DNA of 64,000 bases from Sindora glabra (taxonomy: Eukaryota > Streptophyta > Magnoliopsida > Fabales > Fabaceae), in the NCBI GenBank assembly GCA_020226215.1, contig CM035232.1:76502130-76566129 (forward strand). The letters are read 5' to 3'. The notes under the pieces were generated by a model that did not search any database, had not been told where the DNA came from, and saw only the letters and a program-made list of their open reading frames with translations. The position numbers and the translations under genes were made by a program. This document shows positions 1 to 11,290 of this stretch, piece after piece. Numbering within the stretch: the first letter of the stretch is position 1; the number at the start of each line of letters is the position of its first letter.

Positions 1-722
1 TCTAATTTCTTTGCTATTTTGATATGAAATTATGATTAATAAATCATAGTTTTATATATAAGAAAAAAGGGTCGAAGGATTAATTGGAGATTTCTAATTT
101 GATTTCTCAAATCAATTGAATTCTATTTATAAATCAATTTTAATCTAATATAGGAATTATAACGATTGTTTAATTTAACTAATTTTAATTGATCAAATCC
201 TAGGCAATTGTGTAACATATAATTCATGAATTATTACAGATATTATGGATAATTCAAGGTTGAAGAATTAATTACAAAAGTCAAATCCTAATTAATTTAT
301 GATTAATCCAATTTAGAACTCTTAATTTCCTTGAATCAACTGTTTGATCCCATTGAATTCTCTTCTGTTGTATTTTTGTTTTACTTCTATTTTGAGCTTA
401 ATTTTTATGCTTATTAATTGTTTAATTTCATGCAACCAAACCCCCTAATTCTAATTCTATTCTACATATAGCATATTCTACATTCTATTTCTATTTCTGC
501 ATAATGTTTTATTTCACTACATTACCATTCTGTTTGCATTATTTTTCTTTTTTTTCATTATATAAATAATTCAACAAATTGTATATATATTGTTAGAAAA
601 TTATTTAAAAAAGATAAAATCAAATGATCACTAGGAGTACGATCTGATTGTGCTATTATTCTACATTATTTTTTTAGCAACTAATTTTAATACAATTTTG
701 GTGTATTACGGTGTGCACATCA
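1..722 (+). mobile_element. E-family LTR-like element, right part (cut by window start)
   Basis: This stretch matches 33985-34722 along its whole length, with shared blocks such as TCAAATCCTAGGC, GATAATTCAAGG and ATCACTAGG. Both copies end in the same way, at ACATCA. The sequence after base 722 (CCAAT...) is A-family LTR, so the element is an insertion into A0. The left end lies outside the window. No protein is encoded. It is probably a solo LTR of a gypsy-type element whose coding part is not seen here. Confidence 0.7.
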
Positions 723-982
723 CCAATATTATTGCTCTAACATAGTTTATAATTTTCCAATCCCTTGTAAGACTTAATTCATAATATAATAGATCCACTA
801 GAGCTTTACTGTAATTGTATCACCAGATTCAATAGAAGCCCACATGGATAACTACTGCACAATTATAGGTAATCAAAGTATATAATACAATCACAATATG
901 ATCTATTTTAATTCTATCACAATTAATTAGTCAATAACTAATAATGACATTGCGCTTTTGCTATACACTCTGATCCATTAGC
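723..982 (-). mobile_element. A-family LTR, A0, left fragment
   Basis: Bases about 731-977 are a diverged duplicate of 1955-2216 (shared order: the CACCA...TTC block, the AATCAAAG...ATAAT block, then GACATTGCGCTTT against GACATCGCACTTT). The second copy lies inside A1, so 723-982 must be the same part of another A LTR. A0 was split on the left by the E element and on the right by A1. It resumes after 4589. Confidence 0.65.
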
Positions 983-1468
983 TATCACGAATCATCCTAA
1001 TCATAATCAGTGTGGATCCTATTATCAATTTTCACTCTTTCTATTCAATAGAAATATCCAAATTTCAAGGGAAATTTAAAATTTTATTTTCAAATTTTTA
1101 TAAAAAATAGATAAAATCTCTCTTATTTTTGTATATTTCTTGAGAGTCACACCCAAAATACAATACTTGTATTATTTTTAGATACGATTATAGTCACATA
1201 TATATACAGTATAGTACAATTTCGAATTTACATACTTATAGGTGATTCAACACATTAAACATTGAATCAATACCATTTTTATTCTCAAATTCTATTCCTA
1301 ATCCAATAAAAATCTTAACTATCAAATTCTCAATTTAGGTGTCCTTTGCTTCTCCAAGGATGCAATAAGTTCAATTTTGCTCACCATAACTAGAAAACAT
1401 TGAAGATATAATAGAGTGAGTTATGAGAATTCAATAAATATATATATACCATTATCTCCCAACAGTTC

Positions 1469-1530
<62 letters not shown>

Positions 1531-4500
1531 GCATATTATTTGAAAATATTAACAAATCAAATCCTTAGATCTCTGCAATATATACAACTCAACCTCATAT
1601 TGGGAATTCACCAACAAATAACTCAGATTCTATACTTTACATCACAAAATATCGTATTCTCAATCAATTATTCAACCCTCATTTCAGGTGATCATCACAT
1701 TTATAAACAGTCCTTAAGGCTCAATCACATCATCAATAGTATTCAATCACAAACAATCACATTGTCACATATTTAAATGTAATAAACATACATATAGTTA
1801 TTCCTGGTATCAAGGTCATTCTGTACTCTACTCAACTATTCGCCAAGATTTCTCATTTGGCTCCCGGAAAAATCTCATATCCTTTTCATATAACTTGTCA
1901 GAAATTTTCCATTTGATTTTTATATCATCTCTTCATCACAAATCTTAATATCCAATGTCACTGTTCTAGCACATATTATAATTTTTCAATGCCTCATGTG
2001 ACTCAATTCATAATAAAGTAAATTTGCTAGAACTTTACTCATTCACATCACCAAATTCCACATAAGCTTTTATAGATAATTATTCAATAATTACGGGCAA
2101 TCAAAGCATATAACGCAATCACAAATTAATCTATTACAACTTTATGACAATCAATTAATCAATATCTAATAACGACATCGCACTTTCGTTGTGCATTTTG
2201 ACTAATTAAAATTTAATTAAACAACTAATTATCCTTATTCGGTGACACTAAAGTCATACATGAATTTACATGCATAAATAGGAAATCTAAACTATCAAGT
2301 AAAGGACACAATCCACAACATTTAACTATCTTTTATTACGATATTTAGATATAGTAAGATATATACTCATATGATGACATATATTCACCGTAGAAATTGA
2401 GATTGGTTAATCCTTGTCTTCCTCTTATCTTCCTAATTCACATGTATGATAGTAATACTATGAATATAAGAATACTATTTATTCCTCTTTCTAGGCATTA
2501 TAAACTCAATTCCAAATCATTTTATGATTGTATTTCTGATGATTAACTTTTAGTATTTCCTAATATAAGTTTATATATTTAAACACCATAAATTAACTGA
2601 GACTAACTTTAAACACCAAAATATTGACTTTTATGGAACAAATATATGCTAAGTACAATAACTTAATATTTTTTAGACTCATATCATTATGTGAATTGTG
2701 CCATTGAGATAATAAACACAAACTTTACCCACACGATTTTTAGCACTTCATGTTATAAAAATTATAATTTTTCAAAGTAGTATTCGAAAGTTAAAATACC
2801 CAAAAATGGATTTACTTGAGTCAAATTGGAATCATGCAAAATATAATAATATAATATTCCATAAATAAACTTCAATCACTTTATTCTAACATTTTATATC
2901 ATAAAAATCATGATTCATAAGCTATTATCTTATAATTGTTCATAATAGGGCTTTTCTTAATTATATCTTTAGAATTAAAATTATTTAAATTTAAAGCCCT
3001 TAATTAATTTTATTTGTATTGATCCATTATTCTAAAACATAGTATTATTTTTATTATTTATTATTTATTTTTTTTTCCAAGAAGCACCATCACATCTTTC
3101 AACAATACATAAAATGAGTTTTGCTTCCAATCTGCGTCACCACAACAAAACAACAAAGTTTTATCTTAAAAATTCTATTTTTCCTTTATTACATGTATTT
3201 TTGAAGCTAATACCATATTATTCAATATTTATACAAGTGAGCTTTTTAAATATGTTAAACCACCATCAAAATAAAAACCTGGAATAGGAAAATTTGTCAC
3301 CTTCACCGACAAATATAGCCGGCGAGATTACCGTCGCCAGAAAAGTGATGGAATTGCCAGGAAACTTGAAGAATTCCCGAGCTCTATGCCTACCTTCCAA
3401 AGCTTCAGCAATTTTCCCTTGTAATAACAGCTCACGATTTTCATTTCATGCCACCATGAGCTACAAACAGTTGAGCACAGTTCGAGAATGGGCGTCGACA
3501 ACAAGAGCTGGCCGACAGTAACTAGTCAAGCTGGTTGTTCAACACCTTGGAGAATCTAAGCTACAAAATCACGGCCTCTCCTTACTTGTGTGAGTAGCGA
3601 CTAGCCGCAGACAATGCACCCAAAGGTGCGGCCCACAGCAGCTGTGGTCGCATGATGAAGAACAGTAAACGAAGGCAAACTCGCGTCAGCACCGAGAAAA
3701 AGAGGAGAACGGAGGAGAGTAAGCTGTTTACTGCTGTTTCTTTTCTTCTCTTTAAAAAAAGCAGCTGGAGGATTAAAATAATACGAAAGTCGTTGCTGTA
3801 GTCGATAAAAAGGAGTTAGAAGCCGCTAGAGAAGCCGCAGAAAAAGGTTATGGAAAAGCACGAAAGAGTCAGCTAAAAACCTAAAAGAAAAATCAGGGAG
3901 AGAATCGATGAGAGAGGAGAGAGAAAATCCTGGACCGTGGGTTTTTGTCATGTATTACCCATGCACATTGAATATTTTTACACTTAAAATCTTAGCGTTT
4001 CAAAACTCTTAAATCCAACTTAATCAATCATTTAATTTAAAATTTATTTTCATTTATATTTAAAATCTCAATTTAATTATTTTTATCTTCCTTCAATATA
4101 TAAATATATTTAAAAGTATTAAAATTAATTATTTAAATTTTTTATAATTTTTAAAAATAATAAATAATTAATTTCATAAATTTTAGTATTCTTAATTATT
4201 GAGATTATTTTCAATTTATAAGAAAATTCTTATATAAATTATTTAAATAAATCTAAAATTAATAATAACCATTAAAACTAAATTTATTTTAAATTTTTAC
4301 AATTCTTAAATAATTTATTAAATATAATTTATTTTCTAAATACTTGTAATTATAATCATTAAAATATTTTTTGTACAAAATTTTTTATAAAATATTTTCA
4401 ACGCAAAATTAATAATAGCCATATATATAAATAAATATATGTCAAATGTAATCTTATATATGAATTTCAATACTCCAAAATTTTTAATATGGCAAATAAA

Positions 4501-4589
4501 ATTAAACTAATGTATTAATCAAATAAATAAATAATTCTTCATAAATATTAAAATTTATAAATATTTAAATTTAAATTTAAAATATTATA
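983..4589 (-). mobile_element. A-family solo LTR, A1 (about 3.6 kb)
   Basis: On the plus strand the left edge is TATCACGAATC, a decayed TGTCACGACC, and the right edge is AATATTATA, a decayed GGATATTACA. Flanking 5-mers TTAGC (978-982) and TTAAC (4590-4594) look like a TSD with one change. Read on the minus strand this gives the usual LTR polarity, TGTAATAT...GTGACA. Length agrees with A2 (3559 bp) and A4 (3569 bp). There is a GC-richer stretch around 3290-3960 in the transcribed-leader part of the LTR. The open frame at 3294-3521 lies there and has no recognisable domain. Confidence 0.75.
1472..1527. repeat. (TA)n microsatellite
   Basis: About 56 bp of uninterrupted TA dinucleotides inside A1. 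Confidence 0.95.
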
Positions 4590-6089
4590 TTAACATTTAT
4601 TTAAATAATTAATTACACTTATATGATAAAATTAATTTTACATATAAATATATAATTTACACTACCAATCAAAAAAATATAATTTAATAATGAGATATAT
4701 TCCCACGTACTAGTCTGCTCTTGTAAGTTCTGAAGCTGCCAATCTTATCTTTTCACCTTAGGTCTATTATTGGGAAGAATTGCTAGCCAATCGTCGGTGA
4801 TGGAGCCTCACCAGAACTTCAGTGGATAAAGCTGTTCTGCAGCTCCCTGAGCTCGTCCTAGCTAGGACGGAGTATGTTGAAGGCCTAGAAAATGCGTGGT
4901 GGTCGGAGATTGAAGATGGCGATAGCATGTGCAAGAGGGCAAACAAAGGTCAGCACAGCTCCTCCTTTATGGTGAGACGTTGGTGCTGAGTGGAGGTGCA
5001 ACGTGCAGCAATAGCAGACTAGAGAAAAACAGCAACGGTGATCAAAAGTGATGCCAAAATGCCAAGGAAGGGAAGAGAAAAAAGAAAAGAAGAGGGAAAG
5101 GGAGAACGCGTGTAGAGAAGGGAGGAAGCTTCCGGCTTTCTCCTTTTTCCAGAGAAATGCCAACATGCCCAAGATAAAAAGAGAGGAGACAGAAAGAAAG
5201 AAAAAAAATCAAAAATACAGTGAGGGAGTGGCGGTGGAGTCACGTGAACGAGAGAGAGAACTGTTGATGTACTTGTACCAACTGAGGAAAAAAGAAAAAA
5301 AAATAAGAGCAGTTTTGGCGAGAAAATCAAGAAAAGAAGGGGCAACAACTGGGAGAAAATAAGAAAAGTTTGAAGAGTAGAGAGGGAGGGTGACGGAAAT
5401 CCGAAAAAAACTAGGTGAAAAAGACAAAAATAACAGAAACATGAAACCCATTTCCGCAAACACTAATTTTATTTGAATTCTTAATTTGGTCATATCCATC
5501 TTCTGCCGATACATTTTTATATACTTGTACTAACTTGAAAATTTTACGATTCCTAACATTATTATTTCAACTTAAGTAATTAATTTAATATTCCTCACTT
5601 TCAAAATATTTCATAAGAAAATTTTTATAAAAAATATTTAAATTAGTTTGAAATTAATAATGGCCATTTTAAAAAGAATAAGTCCATTTTAAATTTCAAT
5701 AAATTTCAAAAATAATTTATTAAATGTAATAATTTATTTTATAAAATCTTACACCCACAATCACCAAAACATTTTTAACTTGTAGGAAATTCTTTCATAA
5801 AATTATTTTAAATTAAACTTAAATTAATAATAACCATATATATAAATAAATTTCAAATATTATTATAGATATTATTTTTAATGTTTCAAATTCTATGATC
5901 CAAAAACTTAAATTAATAATAACCATATATATAAATAAATTTCAAATGTTATTATAGATATTATTTTTAATGTTTCAAATTCTATGATAAAAAAAATCAA
6001 TTTAAAGCTAGTATCATCTAAATAAATCAATAATTTATTCACAAATATTAAAATTTATACATTTTTAAATTTAGACTTGGGATATTACA
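4590..6089 (-). mobile_element. A-family LTR, A0, right fragment
   Basis: This is the continuation of A0 after the A1 insertion. It ends at GGGATATTACA (6079-6089), the same edge as A3 at 17333. It includes a GC-richer, purine-rich leader-like stretch (about 4700-5460). The overlapping open frames there on both strands are low-complexity and are not genes. The base run 6090-6094 (ACTAA) should be one half of the TSD. The other half is outside the window. Confidence 0.7.
5815..5988. repeat. Two tandem copies of an 89-bp unit
   Basis: Unit 1 is 5815-5903 and unit 2 is 5904-5988. The units are nearly identical, both running from AAACTTAAATTAATAATAACC-type sequence to TTCTATGAT. Such near identity inside a decayed LTR indicates a local duplication that happened long after insertion. 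Confidence 0.85.
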
Positions 6090-6315
6090 ACTAATCATTT
6101 AGTAATTCAATTAAATCTTATACTAATAAGTCCAAGCATTTTTTATGTTCCAAATTATCCAACTATTTCCACCTCTAATTTTTATTGCATAGTTAATTAT
6201 CAAATTATTAATAACATATAAGCTTTTCAAAAGTTCAATTAGTTATATAATAAGTGGTAATTCTAATTAAATAGAGTCAATTGCATTAATAATTGAGTAA
6301 GATTGCTATTTAAAG

Positions 6316-6430
6316 CACGTGACCAATGAAAAGACCGAATTGCTCTTGATTTAAAATTTCTCGACCTATAATTGGAAAGCACATGTAATCACATACTTAG
6401 ACAATCAAATATGCTGATGGGTATAAATAA
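6316..6430 (+). promoter_or_regulatory. Promoter-like cluster: G-box, CCAAT, TATA-like box
   Basis: CACGTG at 6316-6321, CCAAT at 6323-6327 and TATAAATAA at 6422-6430 lie in a plausible order. Downstream, an ATG at 6494 opens only 17 codons before a stop (6494-6547). In AT-rich DNA a TATA match is cheap. The G-box plus CCAAT pair is the less trivial part. No gene follows, so at most this is a relic promoter. Confidence 0.2.
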
Positions 6431-7008
6431 GAAATAAGAGCATCTAACTCTCTTATAACCACTACTATACTAGTACGATGTTACTTTGCTAAAATGAACA
6501 ATATTAACTTGATTGTTAGGATAGGCACAACAGCCATCATCACTTAAAAGCATTTGTACAAGTTATTTTTATGGTGCTTAACCACTCTTCACAAGACTTA
6601 TGTAATATTCTAATTAACATAGATGTTAAAATAATGTAATTGACTAATTTTTGTAAATAAAAATTATAACTATAGTATTAAGAATATTTGAAGAGGGTGG
6701 AAAAAAATGAGCTCCCTTGTGAAAATGCTAATAAAAGGTTATCAAGTTAGCAAATGTGTAATGCTTTTCTTGCATTATATTAGTGATAAGGTGGGAGGAA
6801 TATAGCTTCTTACACACTTTCTAGAAGTTTATATTCTTCCCTTACTCCTCCAATCAATGACATCTTATCTAAAAGAAAATTTATTAAATACATATTACTT
6901 ATTAATTTAATATAAAATATTTAACATTATTTTAATATGTGTGTGTATACAAAATAATCAATTAATTTAGAAAGTTCTTGGCAAATTACATTTTCATTAG
7001 TTTTTAAT

Positions 7009-7103
7009 TGATTAAGGCCACTTTAGTTGATTAACTTAGTCAATCAACTATTTTAAGTATTTAGTAAGTAATTAATTCAATCAACTTATTAGCCATCAAT
7101 TAA
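7009..7103. repeat. Foldback (hairpin-forming) sequence
   Basis: An inner stem pairs TAGTTGATT (7024-7032) with AATCAACTA (7042-7050). Outer arms TTAATTGATTAAGGC and GCCATCAATTAACTAA are also roughly inverted. This could be a small decayed MITE, or chance pairing in AT-rich DNA. Confidence 0.35.
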
Positions 7104-7314
7104 CTAATTTGAAAAAGTTAGAGAACATAATGTTTTCAAATAACTAATTCATTAAATATCTATACAATGTTAAAACTACTCTCAAATTATTATAATAATG
7201 ATAATTATTTTCATTCATTATTTGTTAGAAGTACTAAAGTGAGGAGTTGAAACTCTTACTCTTAATAGAGGCCTTGTTTGGTAATTAACTAATTATATTA
7301 ATAATTAACAATTA

Positions 7315-7649
7315 TGTAATATTTCGAGTTAATATTTAAAGTTTTATACATTTCAATGCTTTGTGAATATTTATTTTATTTATTAGCATAATATTTAGTT
7401 TTAAATTTATTTTCCTTTTTAAAATAATTTTAGAATATTAAAAATGAAAATAAAGATAATACATGAAATATATATTTATTTTGATATAGCCATTATTGAT
7501 TCACGACTAGTTTTACAAGTTAAAAATAATTTTCATGAGTAAAGTTGCAAGAATTTATGAAATAAATTACTTGTACTTTGTAAATTATTTTTAGGAATTA
7601 AGAGTGATTAAAATATTTATTTTAGGATTTTCAAACTTATCAAGTTATT

Positions 7650-7726
<77 letters not shown>

Positions 7727-10700
7727 GATTGGAAATAATGGAATTGAGATTTTTAAATAAAACTAATTTTATAAAAATAATTTGCTAAAATAAATTAATG
7801 GTTAAGATGAATTTGAGTTTAAAATAAAAGGTTGAGATTTTACGGTAGAGGCGAGCTCAAAATATGTAAAAAGCACAGGATCAAAGCCCATAACTCTTTT
7901 TTTTTCTTTTTCTCTTTTTTTTCACTGACTCTTTTTTTTTTCAATTTTCCAATTTTTCCCTACTCATTACTCTTTTTCTCATTCCCAAGGTCACCTTCTT
8001 TATTTCCTTCTTTCTTCTTTCTCTTTTTCTTTCGCTTTATGCTATTGTTCTCTCTTTCTCCCTAGTCAGCCTTCCTATTTGGCATCTTTGGTGCTATATC
8101 ATTACCACAGTTGCCATCTCATTAGCCATCATGCATTGCTACCATCACCATAACCTACTACCATTCAGTGTCAATCCTCAACCATAAAAAGCAAAGAAAA
8201 ATCTGTGATTGGCAACTAAGCGACAGATTATTTCTCTCCACTTTCCCTTGTTCTCACCTAACAATAATTATCGATGATGGAGACATGATGTTAACCTAAT
8301 AGCTAGGGCTGCTATCTTATTTCATTTGTTAGTATTCTAATGCACCTTCATTGCCGACAAGCTTTGGCAAGTCACTTTAGGGAGTGATAGCTAATTTGCA
8401 TCATGAACTTTAATATTTATGGTAATTTAATGCTTCACTCAAGATAAAATTATTTTATACATATTGTAGATTCTAGCCGGTGCTTCTAAAAAATTACATT
8501 TTTATGTTATGGAATGTTAGGATAAGGTGATAAAAGCTTATTTGGAGTATTATATCTTAATATTGTAAATAATTTGAATTTGATCCTAGAAAATCCATCC
8601 ATAAATATTTAAAGCATATGATGATGCCTATGGTAGATAAATAAATAAGAAATAGAAATTTTATGCTATCAGATGATTGAATAAGATAATTAAAATCTTA
8701 TTATATCATTAACCTTAATATTTAGATGTTTGAAGTGGTTCGAAAGGCATATTTTTAATAAGTTTAGCATACACAAGGATGATGATTTTTATGTTGTGAA
8801 GTGCTAAAAGGATGTAATATAATTAGAGCATATATGGAATATTACGTCCTAATATTTAAATGACTTGTGTAAAATCTAAGAAACCTTTGGTTAAGTAATG
8901 TATGATTTCTTTGAATTAGAGTTACTCATATTAGAAATATAATGTATGGTTTCATAAAATGAAATGAGTATAGCATTCTTGGAGCTTGAAATTTTAATAT
9001 TTTGCTAGTTTTATGCTCGATACAAAGAAACCATTATTTATGAAATTCCTCGAGTTCTTTGTGTTGATCTTTAAATAGGATAGCAAAATAATATAAATAG
9101 AATTTTTATAGCATCAAGTTTTAATATTTTTACTTGTATAATTTCAATTTTAGAATTTCCATATGTGATGTGTTATCAATTTCTTATGATTAACTTAAGA
9201 AATAGATAATAGAATTTCACTAAAGGAGGTTAAAATACTATGATTAGATCCTAGAATAGTAATTTGAGAAGAAAATAAGTAAATCCAATGTATTTATAAA
9301 TTATTCTTGTAAATTGTGATAGTCGGAGGGAAATGTAAAAAGATGAAAATAAACACTTTAGAATTGCCCAAGGTGGATCAGTATTATCAAATGAGTATAT
9401 ATCTCACCCTTAATTAATATCTTAATAAAGTGTTGATTAAATATTATAATTTATATTCTTATTGATGATATGAAATATATACCTACTTCCATGTGTGAAT
9501 TCTTTAAGGTACGATTATAAAGCATATATTGTTATTAGATTTTCCTTGCAACAATACATAAATGATATGGGAATGATATCTGTGATAAGGAAGCAATTAT
9601 TTATTTGCATAATTGTGAATCTGCCATGCTTAGAAGGCATGATATGACATTATTAGCTATTGGCTGATTGTGATGGAATTACAATGGTAAACAATAGAGT
9701 TCATATTGTGACTGATATCATTGTGTACATGCTAGAAAGTATAATGTGATCTACTTTGGAATGTGAAAGAATGTTATAACCATGAAAGTGAGCATGGTGT
9801 ACTACTATATACATTTATATACTATGTTATGTGCTTTGATTTACCTTGTAATAGGGAATAGTTTTTTTGTGATTGAAATGACATGGAAATTATGTTATGT
9901 AGAGCTGAGCTTTAGTGAATTTGACACATCATGAAATATGCCATGAATGGCAATTGAAATGAGAAATGTGACAATATGGAAGTTGGATGGAAAATTCCTA
10001 ACAAGTAGCTTGTGAAGGCTATAACTGGTTATGTAATGTGATATGATATTAAAAATTTATTGTGATTAGATATTACAATTTGATATGATTACGAGGACTT
10101 GATGTGAAGGTGATGATTCGATTGTGATTGAGCCTTAATGGCTATATGTGAATGTGATTGCCATCGGAATAGGTAGTGTGTGATATAATAAGGATATCTT
10201 ATACTAGTAAATAGTTAAGATTATTATGATTTGTGATGTGAAATAGGAATTCTAAGTTATATGCAGATGAAAACTCAATCTATAGCTTAGTTTTGTATAC
10301 TCCAAGAATCTAAGAGTTTAGATTGCACTTGTTTCTCTAAGTAAATATTTAGTTAACATGTGGCTATTTAATACGATTGAATCAATAATTATTAGTGGTA
10401 AATATGTACTAACTGAATTCTCATAACTCACTCTGTTTTATTTTCAAATTTTTCAAGTTAAGATAAGTACCTTCGAGCCTTGTTATAACTATAAAGTATC
10501 AAGAATGTCTTGTTAAAGGATTTTAACAGTTGGATTATGATTAAAATTTGAGATAGAGATGTTGTTAATTTAGCATTAGATGAGTTAAATTATTTATTTG
10601 TGTATAAGTTTGAATTTGTATAGTATTGTGTGTATATTTGTTACTTTCATATTTATGATAAATACAAGTTTTGTATTTTAGGGAATATAACCTTTAGGAA

Positions 10701-10873
10701 GTATCCAAAAATAAGGGAGACCCTACTTGATTTTTCATAAAATTTAAAGTATAATTTGAGTCTTCACGAAAATAGGAAGACTTCTATTGGATAGATAAAA
10801 TGATTAGTGTTAAGGCTTTTAGAAACCAAGTATCAGGATTCACACTAGTCATAATTGGGATTAGATCATGACA
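7315..10873 (+). mobile_element. A-family solo LTR, A2 (3559 bp, perfect TSD)
   Basis: It starts TGTAATATTTCG and ends TTAGATCATGACA. It is flanked by identical 5-mers AATTA (7310-7314 and 10874-10878). It is the only A copy in the window in plus orientation; its first 80 bases match the reverse complement of the A0 right edge. No internal coding part or second LTR is present, so it is a solo LTR left by LTR-LTR recombination. A pyrimidine-rich leader-like stretch (about 7895-8065) gives a spurious open frame. Confidence 0.85.
7653..7722. repeat. Compound (TA)n(GA)n microsatellite
   Basis: About 44 bp of TA repeats run directly into about 27 bp of GA repeats, inside A2. Confidence 0.95.
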
Positions 10874-11153
10874 AATTAGCTAAAAATTGATTATCTTATC
10901 TAGTTTGACAAGTTGATAACATTAGCTATTTGTATAAAAAAGCTTAATAAAATTAGTTATTTATTATTAGCTATTTATACACAAAATAATGTATAAGGAC
11001 ATGATAATACTTTATAATTTATTTGAATATTTCTTAACTTTAATAATATTTCATATTTTAAAATATTATTTATCAAAATAAATTCTCTTTTAAAAATATT
11101 GAAATAAGATTTCTTGACATTTTTTATTCATATATTACTAGTAAGTTACATAT
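10874..11153. other. Continuation of flanking DNA after A2
   Basis: AT-rich sequence between A2 and the copia-I LTR edge, without genes. Motifs like TTAGCTATTT recur. Joined with 7268-7314 it may be the second half of a MITE split by A2. Confidence 0.35.
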
Positions 11154-11290
11154 TTTTGGAAAATTCGAAATTGCATCAAATGTAAATTTAGTAATTTAAA
11201 AAATTTAAATTAATTCAAATTTCCCATTCCAACCATTTATGTCATTAATTCAATTTATAAATATGCAATTAGGGAGAAATAATTTCTCAA
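11154..11290 (-). mobile_element. Copia-I 3' LTR, outer fragment
   Basis: This matches 43318-43450 base for base with scattered changes, including the phrases AAATTTAAATTAATTCAAATTTCCCAT against AAATTTAAATCAATTTGAACTTCCCAT. The 43318 copy lies directly next to a primer-binding site, so it is the 3' end of a minus-strand copia LTR. The fragment breaks off at about 11290, where B-I LTR sequence begins. Confidence 0.6.

Larger units (their letters stand above)
6090..7314. other. Flanking DNA without recognisable gene or repeat
   Basis: This interval has no long open frame, no LTR edges, and no similarity that I can see to other parts of the window. It is the best candidate for older, possibly low-copy genomic DNA into which the surrounding elements jumped. 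It holds a promoter-like cluster near 6316-6430 and a foldback near 7009-7103. It continues after solo LTR A2 at 10874. Confidence 0.5.

Noticed and set aside
5019..5514. Overlapping open frames on both strands (up to 146 codons)
   Set aside because: They lie in a purine/pyrimidine-biased stretch of the A0 LTR. The translations are low-complexity (F, S, L or K, R, E runs) and no domain is visible. Long frames on both strands at once are what such composition gives by chance.
6494..6547. 17-codon frame after the promoter-like cluster
   Set aside because: Too short to tell from chance and lacking any motif. Kept only as a note.
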